This document shows, in pieces, positions 36,245 to 43,899 of a stretch of 64,000 nucleotides of DNA. The position numbers and the translations under genes were made by a program. The notes beneath the pieces were generated by a model. The model saw nothing but the letters and a program-made list of their open reading frames with translations. It ran no database searches and was not told the DNA's origin. This stretch comes from Clostridium sp. JN-9 (GTDB taxonomy: Bacteria; Bacillota; Clostridia; Clostridiales; Clostridiaceae). The number at the start of each line of letters is the position of its first letter. Position 1 is the stretch's first letter. Location of the stretch: positions 2,542,001 through 2,606,000 of the forward strand of contig NZ_CP035280.1 of assembly GCF_004103695.1 (NCBI RefSeq), in the 5' to 3' direction.

Positions 36245-36276
36245 AAATTTAACACTATGGGGCTTGTGTTAAATTT
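36245..36276. promoter_or_regulatory. perfect inverted repeat between recombinase and restriction genes
   Basis: AAATTTAACAC (36245-36255) and GTGTTAAATTT (36266-36276) form a perfect 11-bp inverted repeat with a 10-bp spacer. It may be an operator or the site used by the neighbouring tyrosine recombinase. Confidence 0.55.
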
Positions 36277-36310
36277 ATTAATTGTATGGCAAAACTTGAC
36301 ATGGTTCATT

Positions 36311-36340
36311 TTACCTGATATTTTTATAGTATCAGATAAA
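36311..36340. promoter_or_regulatory. operator-like inverted repeat upstream of the restriction gene
   Basis: TTTACCTGATA (36311-36321) and TATCAGATAAA (36330-36340) are inverted copies with one mismatch, 18 bases before the GTG start. The word TATCAGATAAA occurs twice more upstream of the methylase gene, so a common regulator is possible. Confidence 0.55.
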
Positions 36341-36357
36341 GTGAAGGAGAGGATAAT

Positions 36358-37161
36358 GTGCCGATTGATTTAATTAATAATTTTAATACAAAGATTTCTC
36401 AAAGGAACATAAACTGGGAGGTGAAGGGGCTTGTTTCTGCCAATGGCAATATTTTTACACTCGGGAGTGATTCTAAATTAATTGGAAGAATATTTGAATT
36501 AATTGTAACCCCAGTATTAAATGAAATTGCCGCTGATAACGGATATAACCTTGTTGCTTCTGACCAGCAAACGGTTTACCCAGATTTTACTATGTTAAGA
36601 AATGAAAATGATACAGATAAAATTGCTATTGACATAAAAACAACCTATAGAAGATTTAAAAGAAACGGTGAACTTAAAAAATTTGGTTATACACTGGGTT
36701 CCTTTGCTTCATTTATGAGGAATAATACTAAAAATATAATGTACCCTTATGATACTTATTCAAAACATTATGTAATAGGTTTCTTATATAGCAGAAATGA
36801 TTATGCTATTGAAGGACAGATGGTAAATAGTGCCGCCCTTAATACTATTCCGACTCCTTATAGTGATGTGGAATTTTTTGTTCAAGAAAAATATAAAATT
36901 GCTGGGGACAAGCCTGGAAGTGGCAATACTGAAAACATGGGCTCTTTTGGTACAACTGATATAAATGAATTAAGGCTTGGAAATGGACCTTTCAGTGTAC
37001 TTGGTAATGATATTTATGAAGATTATTGGAGAAATTATCCTAAATATAGGGAGAACAATAATTCTTATAATAGTTTGAATACATACTTTAATTGGTTGGC
37101 TGAACAGGGTAGGGAAAACGAGCAAGCAAGAACATTATATAACCAATGGTTAAATAGATAA
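36358..37161 (+). CDS. EcoRV-like type II restriction endonuclease (predicted GATATC)
   Basis: A 267-residue homologue of EcoRV, similar along its whole length. The catalytic set E47, D76, D92, K94 (in YPDFT and AIDIKTTY) is displaced by exactly two from EcoRV E45, D74, D90, K92. The recognition loop GSGNTENMGS (187-196) and the DNA-contact stretch SFMRNNTKNIMYPYD are nearly those of EcoRV, so cleavage at GATATC is the likely specificity. It starts with GTG behind AAGGAGAGG. It converges on the methylase gene with a terminator between. Confidence 0.92.
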   Translation: MPIDLINNFNTKISQRNINWEVKGLVSANGNIFTLGSDSKLIGRIFELIVTPVLNEIAADNGYNLVASDQQTVYPDFTMLRNENDTDKIAIDIKTTYRRFKRNGELKKFGYTLGSFASFMRNNTKNIMYPYDTYSKHYVIGFLYSRNDYAIEGQMVNSAALNTIPTPYSDVEFFVQEKYKIAGDKPGSGNTENMGSFGTTDINELRLGNGPFSVLGNDIYEDYWRNYPKYRENNNSYNSLNTYFNWLAEQGRENEQARTLYNQWLNR

Positions 37162-37162
37162 A

Positions 37163-37195
37163 AAAAGGGCTCTGATTTAATATCAGAACCCTTTT
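37163..37195. terminator. bidirectional terminator between restriction and methylase genes
   Basis: AAAAGGG and TCTGAT pair with ATCAGA and CCCTTTT with T-runs on both sides. Confidence 0.85.
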
Positions 37196-37197
37196 GC

Positions 37198-38103
37198 TTA
37201 GTCATCTTCATCTACTGAAACTTCTTCTGCCTGCACTGGCTGTTCAGTATAATAACCATCTTTAATAATTAATGCCTCAATCATTGCATTTCTTAAATCT
37301 TCACTTGAACCTACATGGTAAAAATGATTAAATTCTCTCATTTCTAATCCGCCCCATGCTTCTTCAATATGTGTGTTTACCCTGTATTTATTTTGTTTCC
37401 ACATTGAAAGAGCGAACCCTGCTGGGGAAGTTCTTGCATATTGTGCTAATTCATTCGCTTCGTCCTGTTCCCAGTCACCTATATAACCAGTACTTCGCCC
37501 TATGTATGGGGGGTCTATATAGATAAAATCACCTTCAGCCGCTTGCTGTATTGTTTCTCTCCAATCACAGGCTTGAAATACCCAGTCCCGACCTAACATT
37601 GCTCTTGATACTTTATCAATTTGATTAACAATTTTTGTAACATAGGCTGGTCTAAATCTATCAGGTTTTTTGCAAAATGGTACATTAAATTTCCCCTTTT
37701 TACTAAACCTCATAACACCATTAAAACAGGCTCGACTTAGAAATAAAAAATGTAACGGATCTTTTGCTTCATTAAATTCATCTCGCATTTGATAATAATA
37801 ATCCTCACCAATACTGTTAAGCCTTTCGCCATGGTATTCTAAAAATTCTCTGGCTGATATTGGATTTATGTATCCAGACTGTATGCCTTTATAAAAATTA
37901 ATTATGTGTTCGTTCTTATCACTAATAAGAGCCCTTTCTGGCTGTATGTTAAATAGCACAACTCCAGAGCCTAAAAATGGTTCAATCCAACGACCCTCGC
38001 CATCCCATACAACATTATTTGCAATAAAATTAACCAGTTTTGTTTTTATACCTTGACATTTAATTGGTGGAACTATAACATTTTCAATATGTTTTGGTAA
38101 CAA
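37198..38103 (-). CDS. EcoRV-like DNA adenine-N6 methyltransferase
   Basis: About 301 residues when started at TTG 38103 (GGAGGTG about nine bases upstream), close to the 298 of M.EcoRV; the open frame reaches 38175. The AdoMet motif is IEPFLGSGVVLFN and the catalytic motif DPPYIGRSTGYI, the alpha/Dam-like order. VPPIKCQGIKTKLV and GKFNVPFCKKPDRF closely match M.EcoRV. It would methylate the inner adenine of GATATC and protect the host. An acidic tail follows. Confidence 0.92.
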   Translation of the reverse strand: MLPKHIENVIVPPIKCQGIKTKLVNFIANNVVWDGEGRWIEPFLGSGVVLFNIQPERALISDKNEHIINFYKGIQSGYINPISAREFLEYHGERLNSIGEDYYYQMRDEFNEAKDPLHFLFLSRACFNGVMRFSKKGKFNVPFCKKPDRFRPAYVTKIVNQIDKVSRAMLGRDWVFQACDWRETIQQAAEGDFIYIDPPYIGRSTGYIGDWEQDEANELAQYARTSPAGFALSMWKQNKYRVNTHIEEAWGGLEMREFNHFYHVGSSEDLRNAMIEALIIKDGYYTEQPVQAEEVSVDEDD

Positions 38104-38141
38104 TTTCAATTCACCTCCATTTTTAAGCACAATTAATATAA

Positions 38142-38152
38142 TATCAGATAAA
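38142..38152. promoter_or_regulatory. TATCAGATAAA box upstream of the methylase
   Basis: Identical to the boxes at 36330-36340 and 38289-38299. It lies about 40 bases before the methylase start, where a promoter would be. Confidence 0.45.
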
Positions 38153-38288
38153 TCATATGAATGCCAGCTATACATAAAATATATTGTGCTTGCTAATGGA
38201 CTATTATAAGGGGTATAACATAATATTGCAATGCTTCAATTTAAATACATTATTAATTTAACACAATACCACATATGTATAATAAATT

Positions 38289-38328
38289 TATCAGATAAAA
38301 AATATGCCCCATTGCTGGGGCTTTTTTA
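38289..38328. promoter_or_regulatory. second TATCAGATAAA box and adjacent hairpin
   Basis: The box is at 38289-38299. GCCCCattgctGGGGC at 38306-38321 followed by TTTTTT is a terminator-like hairpin on the + strand. Confidence 0.45.
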
Positions 38329-38382
38329 ATATAAGGGGTTCTTTGACCTGTATAAAAAAAGGAAACGAAAAATTGAAATAAA

Positions 38383-38619
38383 ATGTTGCTGTATAGGGTT
38401 TATTTACCTACATTAGATATATATTTCTTTTTGCCAGATATTAAAGTGTTTTCCGCAACTTTTTTAAATGCTTTTATATTATATCAATTATTTTGGTTTA
38501 TAAGCCCTTTAAATTGTGGGGAAAGTATAATTACACCTTCTAAATATTATCTTTGGGCTTGGTTGCCGCTGGTTTTGTTCTCTTATGCTATATATGCTCC
38601 AGTGCTTACTCCTGTATAA
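38383..38619 (+). CDS. possible small hydrophobic protein
   Basis: A 78-codon frame starting with TTG encodes a mostly hydrophobic peptide (SATFLNAFILYQLFWFI, YYLWAWLPLVLFSYAIY). No ribosome binding site is evident, so it may be chance. It lies between the methylase and the iterons. Confidence 0.25.
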   Translation: MLLYRVYLPTLDIYFFLPDIKVFSATFLNAFILYQLFWFISPLNCGESIITPSKYYLWAWLPLVLFSYAIYAPVLTPV

Positions 38620-38713
38620 ACTTTATTACTTTACTTGGGTTAGTGATTAAGCGATATTTTATAGTCTATTTCTTTACGTCTACAAAATCAAGACTTTAAC
38701 TTTTAAAGGGACG

Positions 38714-38801
38714 GTCATAAATTTGTACCAGCTTGGTCATAAATTTGTACCAGCTAAGTCATAAATCTGTACCAGCTTGGTCATAAATTTGTACCAGCTT
38801 G
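38714..38801. repeat. four 22-bp iterons (probable replication origin)
   Basis: GTCATAAATTTGTACCAGCT begins exact 22-bp units at 38714, 38736, 38758 and 38780, with three or fewer changes between units. Two-turn spacing is typical for initiator binding. A-rich AAAAGTATTAATAAAAGTAT follows at about 38853. The initiator gene is adjacent, so this is probably the origin. Confidence 0.85.
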
Positions 38802-38884
38802 CAACCGCTGAAGCCTTGACGTCACTTGTGTTCCCGCCCTGTAAGAGTATATTAAAAGTATTAATAAAAGTATATATAAAAGTA

Positions 38885-38902
38885 GTCGGGTTTACACCCG
38901 AC
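38885..38902 (-). terminator. hairpin after the rep gene
   Basis: GTCGGGT and ACCCGAC pair around a four-base loop; on the minus strand it is followed by TACTTTTATATA. Confidence 0.6.
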
Positions 38903-38926
38903 CATATCTTTTAAAATCAATTCATT

Positions 38927-39703
38927 TTAGCTTTTACTACTAAATAAAGGTTCAGCATTATATAACTTTTTTAGTCCATTACATAATATATTTACTTGGG
39001 TTACTTTATTACCCTTTTTTATTTTAGTCATTTTTATAGTAACTCCGAGCTGTTTTTCTAAATCATTAATGCCCCTTTGTATTAGTTTATTTTGGTTTGT
39101 TGTTTCAACACTAACAAAATCAAAGTATTTATCGAAATCATTTTTTGTCATTAGTACATTGTAATTATGCCCTTCGTGAACTCTTAAAAGGGTATAAAGT
39201 TTTCGTCCTATGCCCGTTTTTAGTTTATTTATTTCATCAAGTTCAAGCAATGTAAAGCACATTTCAACATTTCCAATATTTTGATATATTGCTTCACTAA
39301 TACATATCTGAACTAAATCATCTTCCTCACAATAGTAAATACCATTAAACAGGTTGCCAACATAAATATAATTTTTAAAGTTCTCTTGAGTTTCATCTAA
39401 ACCTAAATAATTTACTTGTAAGGTTATTGATTGTAATTTATGCAAATAGTCAATTATTTGATTCTTAGTTACATTTGAGGTGAAGTATTCTTTAAACACT
39501 CTTAATTCCATATTGAGGAAATATGATTGTTCAGGATTATATATCATGTTTAAATTGCCTGTACTTTTAAAGCCGTCAACCCCTAATTTAATTTCATAAG
39601 TTAAATTATACAATATTTTATACAATAATCGGCTTTCCTGTGTACTTAATTGAGGAATACGAAGTGCCAATTCATTTGATAATTTTATTACTTTATTTTT
39701 CAT
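38927..39703 (-). CDS. rep: Rep_3/RepB-type replication initiator
   Basis: A 258-residue protein beginning VIKLSNELALRIPQLSTQES and ending in a second winged helix (KLIQRGINDLEKQLGVTIKM). The order of two winged-helix domains and the phrase LDEINKLKTGIGRKLYTLL fit plasmid initiators of the Rep_3 superfamily. Iterons lie beyond its stop. It implies theta-type replication when the element is free. An alternative would be a phage initiator, but the iterons favour a plasmid type. Confidence 0.82.
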   Translation of the reverse strand: MKNKVIKLSNELALRIPQLSTQESRLLYKILYNLTYEIKLGVDGFKSTGNLNMIYNPEQSYFLNMELRVFKEYFTSNVTKNQIIDYLHKLQSITLQVNYLGLDETQENFKNYIYVGNLFNGIYYCEEDDLVQICISEAIYQNIGNVEMCFTLLELDEINKLKTGIGRKLYTLLRVHEGHNYNVLMTKNDFDKYFDFVSVETTNQNKLIQRGINDLEKQLGVTIKMTKIKKGNKVTQVNILCNGLKKLYNAEPLFSSKS

Positions 39704-39787
39704 TTCAATGAACCTCCTTTATATTTGCGGGTTGTTGCTCCGCCTATAAAATATATAGTAAGAACCGCCAGTGATTAAAGTTTTCAA

Positions 39788-40003
39788 CTAATAAACACCA
39801 TGATTTCGCCTGCTGGTTTGCTCATTATCTTTTATAAACTGTTTTACTTCAGCAATTCTTGCCTGTGCTTTTTGGTAATTGCTCAATCTTACAACTGGCT
39901 TTCTTGCTTGTTTGACTTTCGAAGATTTTTTCCTGTTTGACTTTCTAATAATAAAGAATACATAATGATTTAATAGCCTAAATTTAATTTGCATTGCTTG
40001 CAC
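39788..40003 (-). CDS. small basic protein, unknown
   Basis: A 71-residue, strongly basic protein (IRKSNRKKSSKVKQARKPVV), with a helical C-terminal half (YQKAQARIAEVKQFIKDNEQ). AAAGGCGGTGCAAGCA precedes the ATG. It lies upstream of rep on the same strand and may bind nucleic acid; this is a guess from charge. Confidence 0.45.
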   Translation of the reverse strand: MQAMQIKFRLLNHYVFFIIRKSNRKKSSKVKQARKPVVRLSNYQKAQARIAEVKQFIKDNEQTSRRNHGVY

Positions 40004-40304
40004 CGCCTTTTAAAATTAATAATTTGCATATTGTCCGCCGCTGTCGTGCCCCTGTTTACATTTTCTTTAATAGGGTAGGGCAATTATACCTTCTTATAAA
40101 AATAGGGGCTTTAAATTAAAGATTTATTGATACAAAATTCTATCAAATTGAAAAGAGCCAGCTATAAATTAGCTGGTTCATTGATAACTAAATAATACTT
40201 AATAGGTGTTTTGTAAATTTTATTTATCTTTTACAGTTTGATATAAATGTCATTTACAAGTTACAGTTTTTTTATAATATTGCCTGTAATGAAATTGTAA
40301 AAAA
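40004..40304. other. intergenic region with terminator at 40155-40179
   Basis: GAGCCAGCTAtaaatTAGCTGGTTC is a strong hairpin that would end the small-gene operon reading on the minus strand. The rest is AT-rich with no gene. Confidence 0.6.
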
Positions 40305-40598
40305 CTAAATATTTTCATCTTCCCATATATCACCCAGCGATTTAACTGGTAGAATATCAAGCCCATAGCCTGCTTTTTTACATAGCTTTTGAAGTTCCCC
40401 CAGTGTTGCCGCATTTTTTAATTCTTTAGGAAGTTCATCTGGTATAAATGGCTCATATTCTAAATTAGCCCATTCTTTAGGTAACTCTTGCTCAACTGGC
40501 TTGTCCTCTTGTGTCACAGCAAATACTATTATTGATATACCGTCAACTGGGTCAAGTAAATTAATTAACCTATTTGCCCGCCTTAATAAACTATACAT
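40305..40598 (-). CDS. unknown protein, last gene of the small-gene operon
   Basis: A 97-residue protein with no recognised family. The N-terminus is basic with a short hydrophobic segment (GISIIVFAV) and the rest acidic and proline-rich (EQELPKEWANLEYEPFIPDE). Its ribosome binding site GGGAGG lies inside the end of the previous gene, 3 bases away, showing coupling. Confidence 0.55.
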   Translation of the reverse strand: MYSLLRRANRLINLLDPVDGISIIVFAVTQEDKPVEQELPKEWANLEYEPFIPDELPKELKNAATLGELQKLCKKAGYGLDILPVKSLGDIWEDENI

Positions 40599-40601
40599 AT
40601 A

Positions 40602-40850
40602 TTAATACCTCCCTTTAATCTTGGTTTCTAATTCCTCAATTTTCTTTTCAAGTTCAGCCTTTTCTATGCCTTGAAGCTGTACTGAACATAGATACCCCAG
40701 TGCCCTTGCTTTGTTGGGGTCGATTTTCCCTTGATTTAATTGATTTATAACATTTGCCATAAACTTTGTTACTTTGCTTGCGGTGTTCAATCTAACTGTA
40801 TTTATCTTTTTAGGTACTTGTTCATTGCTTGTATTCTCTATATTGCTCAT
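40602..40850 (-). CDS. unknown helical protein
   Basis: About 82 residues from the ATG at 40850, which follows GGAGGGGGG. The second half forms a coiled coil (LQGIEKAELEKKIEELETKI). A pattern ANVINQLNQGKIDPNKARAL resembles small phage-borne proteins that list as unknown. It belongs to the operon reading leftward from 42304. Confidence 0.6.
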   Translation of the reverse strand: MSNIENTSNEQVPKKINTVRLNTASKVTKFMANVINQLNQGKIDPNKARALGYLCSVQLQGIEKAELEKKIEELETKIKGRY

Positions 40851-41042
40851 ATTCAGCCCCCCTCCCTCTGTATTAGATTTATTGATATTACTTGATTTAT
40901 CACGATATTTTAATAACATTTTCTATATGATTACATACCTGTATTAGTACATTTACTGTATAGTTTTATAATACTTTCTTATATAAATGGGCTGGGGTTT
41001 TTATTTATTTTCCGCCCAGCCCTATATAAATTGAGGTACAAG

Positions 41043-41225
41043 CTATTTAAAAAATTGTGCTCTCTGTAATTCTATATTATTTCCTGCTTCATTAAATTTC
41101 TTAATATCTTCTTCGGTTACTTGAACGGGTTCATAATCAATTCTGTTAGCACTAAAATATTTATCCCTTGCAATCTTCATTTTTAGGTTATTATCTGATA
41201 TTTCTTGTAGTTGCTTATTTTCCAT
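41043..41225 (-). CDS. unknown 60-residue protein
   Basis: A polar helical protein (NLKMKIARDKYFSANRIDYE). Its ATG overlaps the stop codon of the upstream gene at 41225. No family is recognised. Confidence 0.5.
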   Translation of the reverse strand: MENKQLQEISDNNLKMKIARDKYFSANRIDYEPVQVTEEDIKKFNEAGNNIELQRAQFFK

Positions 41226-41593
41226 TATTCGGTCGCCCCCTTTGCTTGCTCAAATAAACCACTTACTAAAATATTTACAGCACTTATATAAATATCAAAA
41301 TCGGCTGTCTGTGGAAGTTTGCTGGCTATTAATTGAGCGGAACTTGTTGCACTCCGCTTCAATTCTACTAATTTTCTTTTATAATCTTTATCTGCTGGGT
41401 TTAATTTATTAGTAGCACTTTTAAAATCTTCAACTACTGTTTGAAACATTGCTAAATACCTTTGTGATACCGCCCTTATTGCCGCTTCCTTATATGCCTC
41501 TTGCATTTCGCCACTAACTTCTTGGTTCTTTATTGCTATATCTTGAACCCTGTCAATAAATTGGTCGATTCTACTTATATTTTCATAACTCAT
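41225..41593 (-). CDS. unknown 122-residue helical protein
   Basis: Entirely alpha-helical in appearance (QFIDRVQDIAIKNQEVSGEM, QRYLAMFQTVVEDFKSATNK), without cysteine. Coupled to its neighbours by overlapping stop and start codons. No family is recognised. Confidence 0.55.
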   Translation of the reverse strand: MSYENISRIDQFIDRVQDIAIKNQEVSGEMQEAYKEAAIRAVSQRYLAMFQTVVEDFKSATNKLNPADKDYKRKLVELKRSATSSAQLIASKLPQTADFDIYISAVNILVSGLFEQAKGATE

Positions 41594-41594
41594 A

Positions 41595-41858
41595 TTATTT
41601 ATCCTCCCCTATAAAAAGCACTGGAGTTTCATTGCCTATAACCCCTATACCTATAACATTCTCGCCATTTGCTTCAATGTCTTTTATTTGTGCATTTATA
41701 GCACCTTTAAATTTATCAAGTGCATTACCATATAAAGCCCCAGATATTCCGTATTCTTCAGAACTAAAATTATCTTTATCGGCTTGTATTTCAGTATAAA
41801 GTTTTTCCATGTCTACATACTTTTTATTTATAGGTTCAACCCTTGTAATTTGTAACAT
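41595..41858 (-). CDS. unknown 87-residue protein, possibly Cse60-like
   Basis: Preceded by AAGGAGGGATAAAAT. The C-terminal part (INAQIKDIEANGENVIGIG) resembles that of the next upstream gene (VNAKITELKAQGKTIVSVS) and, faintly, sporulation protein Cse60-type small proteins. The two may be paralogues. Function unknown. Confidence 0.5.
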   Translation of the reverse strand: MLQITRVEPINKKYVDMEKLYTEIQADKDNFSSEEYGISGALYGNALDKFKGAINAQIKDIEANGENVIGIGVIGNETPVLFIGEDK

Positions 41859-41876
41859 ATTTTATCCCTCCTTTAA

Positions 41877-42065
41877 TTAAACAGTTGTTCCAATTACTAT
41901 AAATGCACCTATTGCTGGGGCAGTGCCGCCTATAGATACACTTACTATTGTCTTGCCTTGTGCTTTAAGTTCTGTAATCTTTGCATTAACCCTGTTCATT
42001 AGTTCATTGTCTGTAATACATGAGCCATCAATAAAATAAATTCCGTTTACACTATTAATTGACAT
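41877..42065 (-). CDS. unknown 62-residue protein, probable paralogue of the 41595 gene
   Basis: Preceded by TAGGAGGGATTTTAA. It shares the helix-turn-strand pattern with the 87-residue neighbour and ends in a hydrophobic glycine-rich tail (GTAPAIGAFIVIGTTV). Function unknown. Confidence 0.5.
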   Translation of the reverse strand: MSINSVNGIYFIDGSCITDNELMNRVNAKITELKAQGKTIVSVSIGGTAPAIGAFIVIGTTV

Positions 42066-42091
42066 TTAAAATCCCTCCTAAAATAATTTTT

Positions 42092-42304
42092 TTATTTGTC
42101 ATAGCTGAAGTAATACCCAGCTAACTCAAACATTGAAATATCGTCTTTTAATTGCCTTTGTACTTGCAACCTTAAATTATGTTCCTTTTCTTTAGCTTTC
42201 TTTTCCCAATAGTTATCATTAGTTTTATTCTTCTTACGGTATTCCCTCATATACTCCCGTATATATTTCCTTCTCACTTCTAAAGCTTCGGGCGATAATG
42301 CCAT
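42092..42304 (-). CDS. small basic protein, first gene of the operon
   Basis: A 70-residue protein with an arginine/lysine-rich N-terminal helix (VRRKYIREYMREYRKKNKTN) and a polar C-terminus. AAAGGAAGTGATT precedes the ATG. Such small basic helices occur in phages and plasmids as DNA-binding proteins; no firm family here. Confidence 0.5.
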   Translation of the reverse strand: MALSPEALEVRRKYIREYMREYRKKNKTNDNYWEKKAKEKEHNLRLQVQRQLKDDISMFELAGYYFSYDK

Positions 42305-42744
42305 TTTTAATCACTTCCTTTATTTACATTTACTTACACTTTTATTATAAAGGAGAATGAAGATTATTTACTTTAACAATTTCGGAACTCTAAAAATGGG
42401 TGAAAAAAATCCCCAGCAATGTATGGCAATATACATTACTGGGGATTATTAAGGCTTGACAACAATATTATAAGCCACCCTAAATAATATTTTAGAGTAT
42501 TTTATAAGAAACGGAAAAACGGTTGTGAGAGTTTATAAGGGTTGCTCCCGCCCTTAACATATGGTTTATAAACCACAGTAAACCCCTACTTTTTAGATGT
42601 TAGAAGTTAAGGCAATATGCGAAGTGTAGAATTTAAAGAACCACAACAAAATTCTTGGGTTTTTAAGTTTAGCCCTAACTTTATTATGTGGGTTTTCCCC
42701 ACGATTTAATTATATAACAGAATCCATATTATGTAAAATGAATC
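42305..42744. other. intergenic region with strong hairpin at 42409-42446
   Basis: ATCCCCAG and AATGTAT pair with ATACATT and CTGGGGAT, a terminator for the leftward Spo0E-like and lipoprotein genes. The remaining 300 bases hold short inverted pieces (GGTTTATAAACC near 42563) but no gene. Confidence 0.6.
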
Positions 42745-42900
42745 TCAATTTTTTAATATGCCATTTTGTTTATATTGATAGTATTTTTTGTAATAATCAT
42801 TTATCAGCTTGTCCAGTTCAATGCTTATATTTAAAACTTTACTTGATGATATTCCATTTTGTTCAATTAATTTATACATTATTTTTCTTAATTCCTCCAT
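42745..42900 (-). CDS. Spo0E-like sporulation regulatory protein
   Basis: A 51-residue two-helix protein, MEELRKIMYKLIEQNGISSS followed by the family signature SIELDKLINDYYKKYY. Spo0E-type phosphatases dephosphorylate Spo0A~P and so delay sporulation. Carried on the mobile element, it could influence host sporulation. It lies 30 bases downstream of the lipoprotein gene. Confidence 0.8.
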   Translation of the reverse strand: MEELRKIMYKLIEQNGISSSKVLNISIELDKLINDYYKKYYQYKQNGILKN

Positions 42901-42930
42901 AATATTTCTCCATTACCTAAATAATAATTA

Positions 42931-43326
42931 TTATTCAACTTCTTTATCCCATGAATCATTTTTATATACATAATCTACTACACCTCCGCCATTGCTTACA
43001 CCAATTTGTAAATGAATTGTATTCTCTTTATATTTACCGCTTAAATGCTCAACTACTAAATTCCTAATAGCTGTTACAGTACCAACCCTATAGATATCTT
43101 TTGACTTAAACATCAAATATACATCTAATGTAGTTTCCTTACTCTTTGTTATTAGCTTGTACTCACCATAGTCATATAAATTACTGTTCTTTGTCATTAG
43201 TTCATCAAATGCTTTTGTAGTATCATCATTAATTGTGGTTTCTTTACTGCCACCACCACAACCAACCAGTGTAATAATAAAAATACAACTGATTAATAAT
43301 AGAAGGATTTTCTTTTTGTTTTTCAT
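42931..43326 (-). CDS. small lipoprotein, unknown
   Basis: A 131-residue protein with a lysine-rich signal peptide and lipobox (IITLVGCGGG), so the mature form would be lipid-anchored at cysteine 23. The rest has a compact alpha/beta pattern (EYKLITKSKETTLDVYLMF). Surface lipoproteins on mobile elements can block superinfection; that role is only a possibility here. Confidence 0.7.
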   Translation of the reverse strand: MKNKKKILLLLISCIFIITLVGCGGGSKETTINDDTTKAFDELMTKNSNLYDYGEYKLITKSKETTLDVYLMFKSKDIYRVGTVTAIRNLVVEHLSGKYKENTIHLQIGVSNGGGVVDYVYKNDSWDKEVE

Positions 43327-43344
43327 TTTACCACCTCAAATCTA

Positions 43345-43445
43345 AAATTTTACAATATATTATAACACAAATTGTAATATATATTAACTACAAATTGCAA
43401 TATTTTTTTTATACTATTACATACCATATACTTAATATATGAGGT
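43345..43445. promoter_or_regulatory. divergent promoter region with ACAAATTGYAATAT repeats
   Basis: ACAAATTGTAATAT and ACAAATTGCAATAT (starts about 43368 and 43390) are direct repeats about 22 bases apart, and TTACAATATATTATAA lies beside them in the other orientation. They sit between the lipoprotein and the ribbon-helix-helix gene and are good candidates for that regulator's operator. Confidence 0.5.
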
Positions 43446-43452
43446 GAGCACA

Positions 43453-43647
43453 ATGGATAATGATTTTATAATTACCCCTAAAGAAGATAAGTCAGTTACA
43501 ATATCAATAAGAATAGATAAAGTTATTCAAGATAAATTTGATGAACTGGCTAAACAAAGTAATCGTTCAAGGAATGAACTTATTAATATGGCTTTAAAAT
43601 ATGCCTTAAAAAATGTAAAATTTATTGAAAGTGAAAAGGAGGATTAG
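43453..43647 (+). CDS. ribbon-helix-helix (CopG/Arc-type) regulator
   Basis: About 64 residues, with the strand-helix-helix pattern KSVTISIRIDKVIQDKFDEL then SNRSRNELINMALKYALKN. GAGGTG lies about ten bases upstream of the ATG. It probably represses itself and the divergent lipoprotein/Spo0E-like genes. Confidence 0.78.
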   Translation: MDNDFIITPKEDKSVTISIRIDKVIQDKFDELAKQSNRSRNELINMALKYALKNVKFIESEKED

Positions 43648-43899
43648 TTTGCAATAACTAACCCTCCTTAATTTATATCATGTTTAGAATGATTATACTT
43701 GGCAATAATTTTAAACATGAGGTAATTTATAAAATTATAAAAAATAAAAGTTATGTAAGTATAAACATACTAATAAAGCTAACTGCTGCATTTTTAGCTG
43801 GCGGTCATAAAATATGTTGTTACTGGCTTTATTATATTATTTAAAAGCCTTGATTTTGCTTGGTTTGTACCTACTTGGTAATGTACTATAAAATAAGCA
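43648..43899. other. right end of the element
   Basis: No gene is seen. CATGTTTA and TAAACATG form an inverted repeat (about 43680-43719). The final 20 bases (AATGTACTATAAAATAAGCA) form one arm of the attachment site. Confidence 0.5.

Noticed and set aside
36081-36272. 63-codon + strand frame between the recombinase and restriction genes
   Set aside because: No ribosome binding site, and it runs through the inverted repeat at 36245-36276; treated as regulatory DNA.
38714-38801. CRISPR-like array
   Set aside because: The 22-base units are directly tandem without spacers and lie by a rep gene, so they are iterons.
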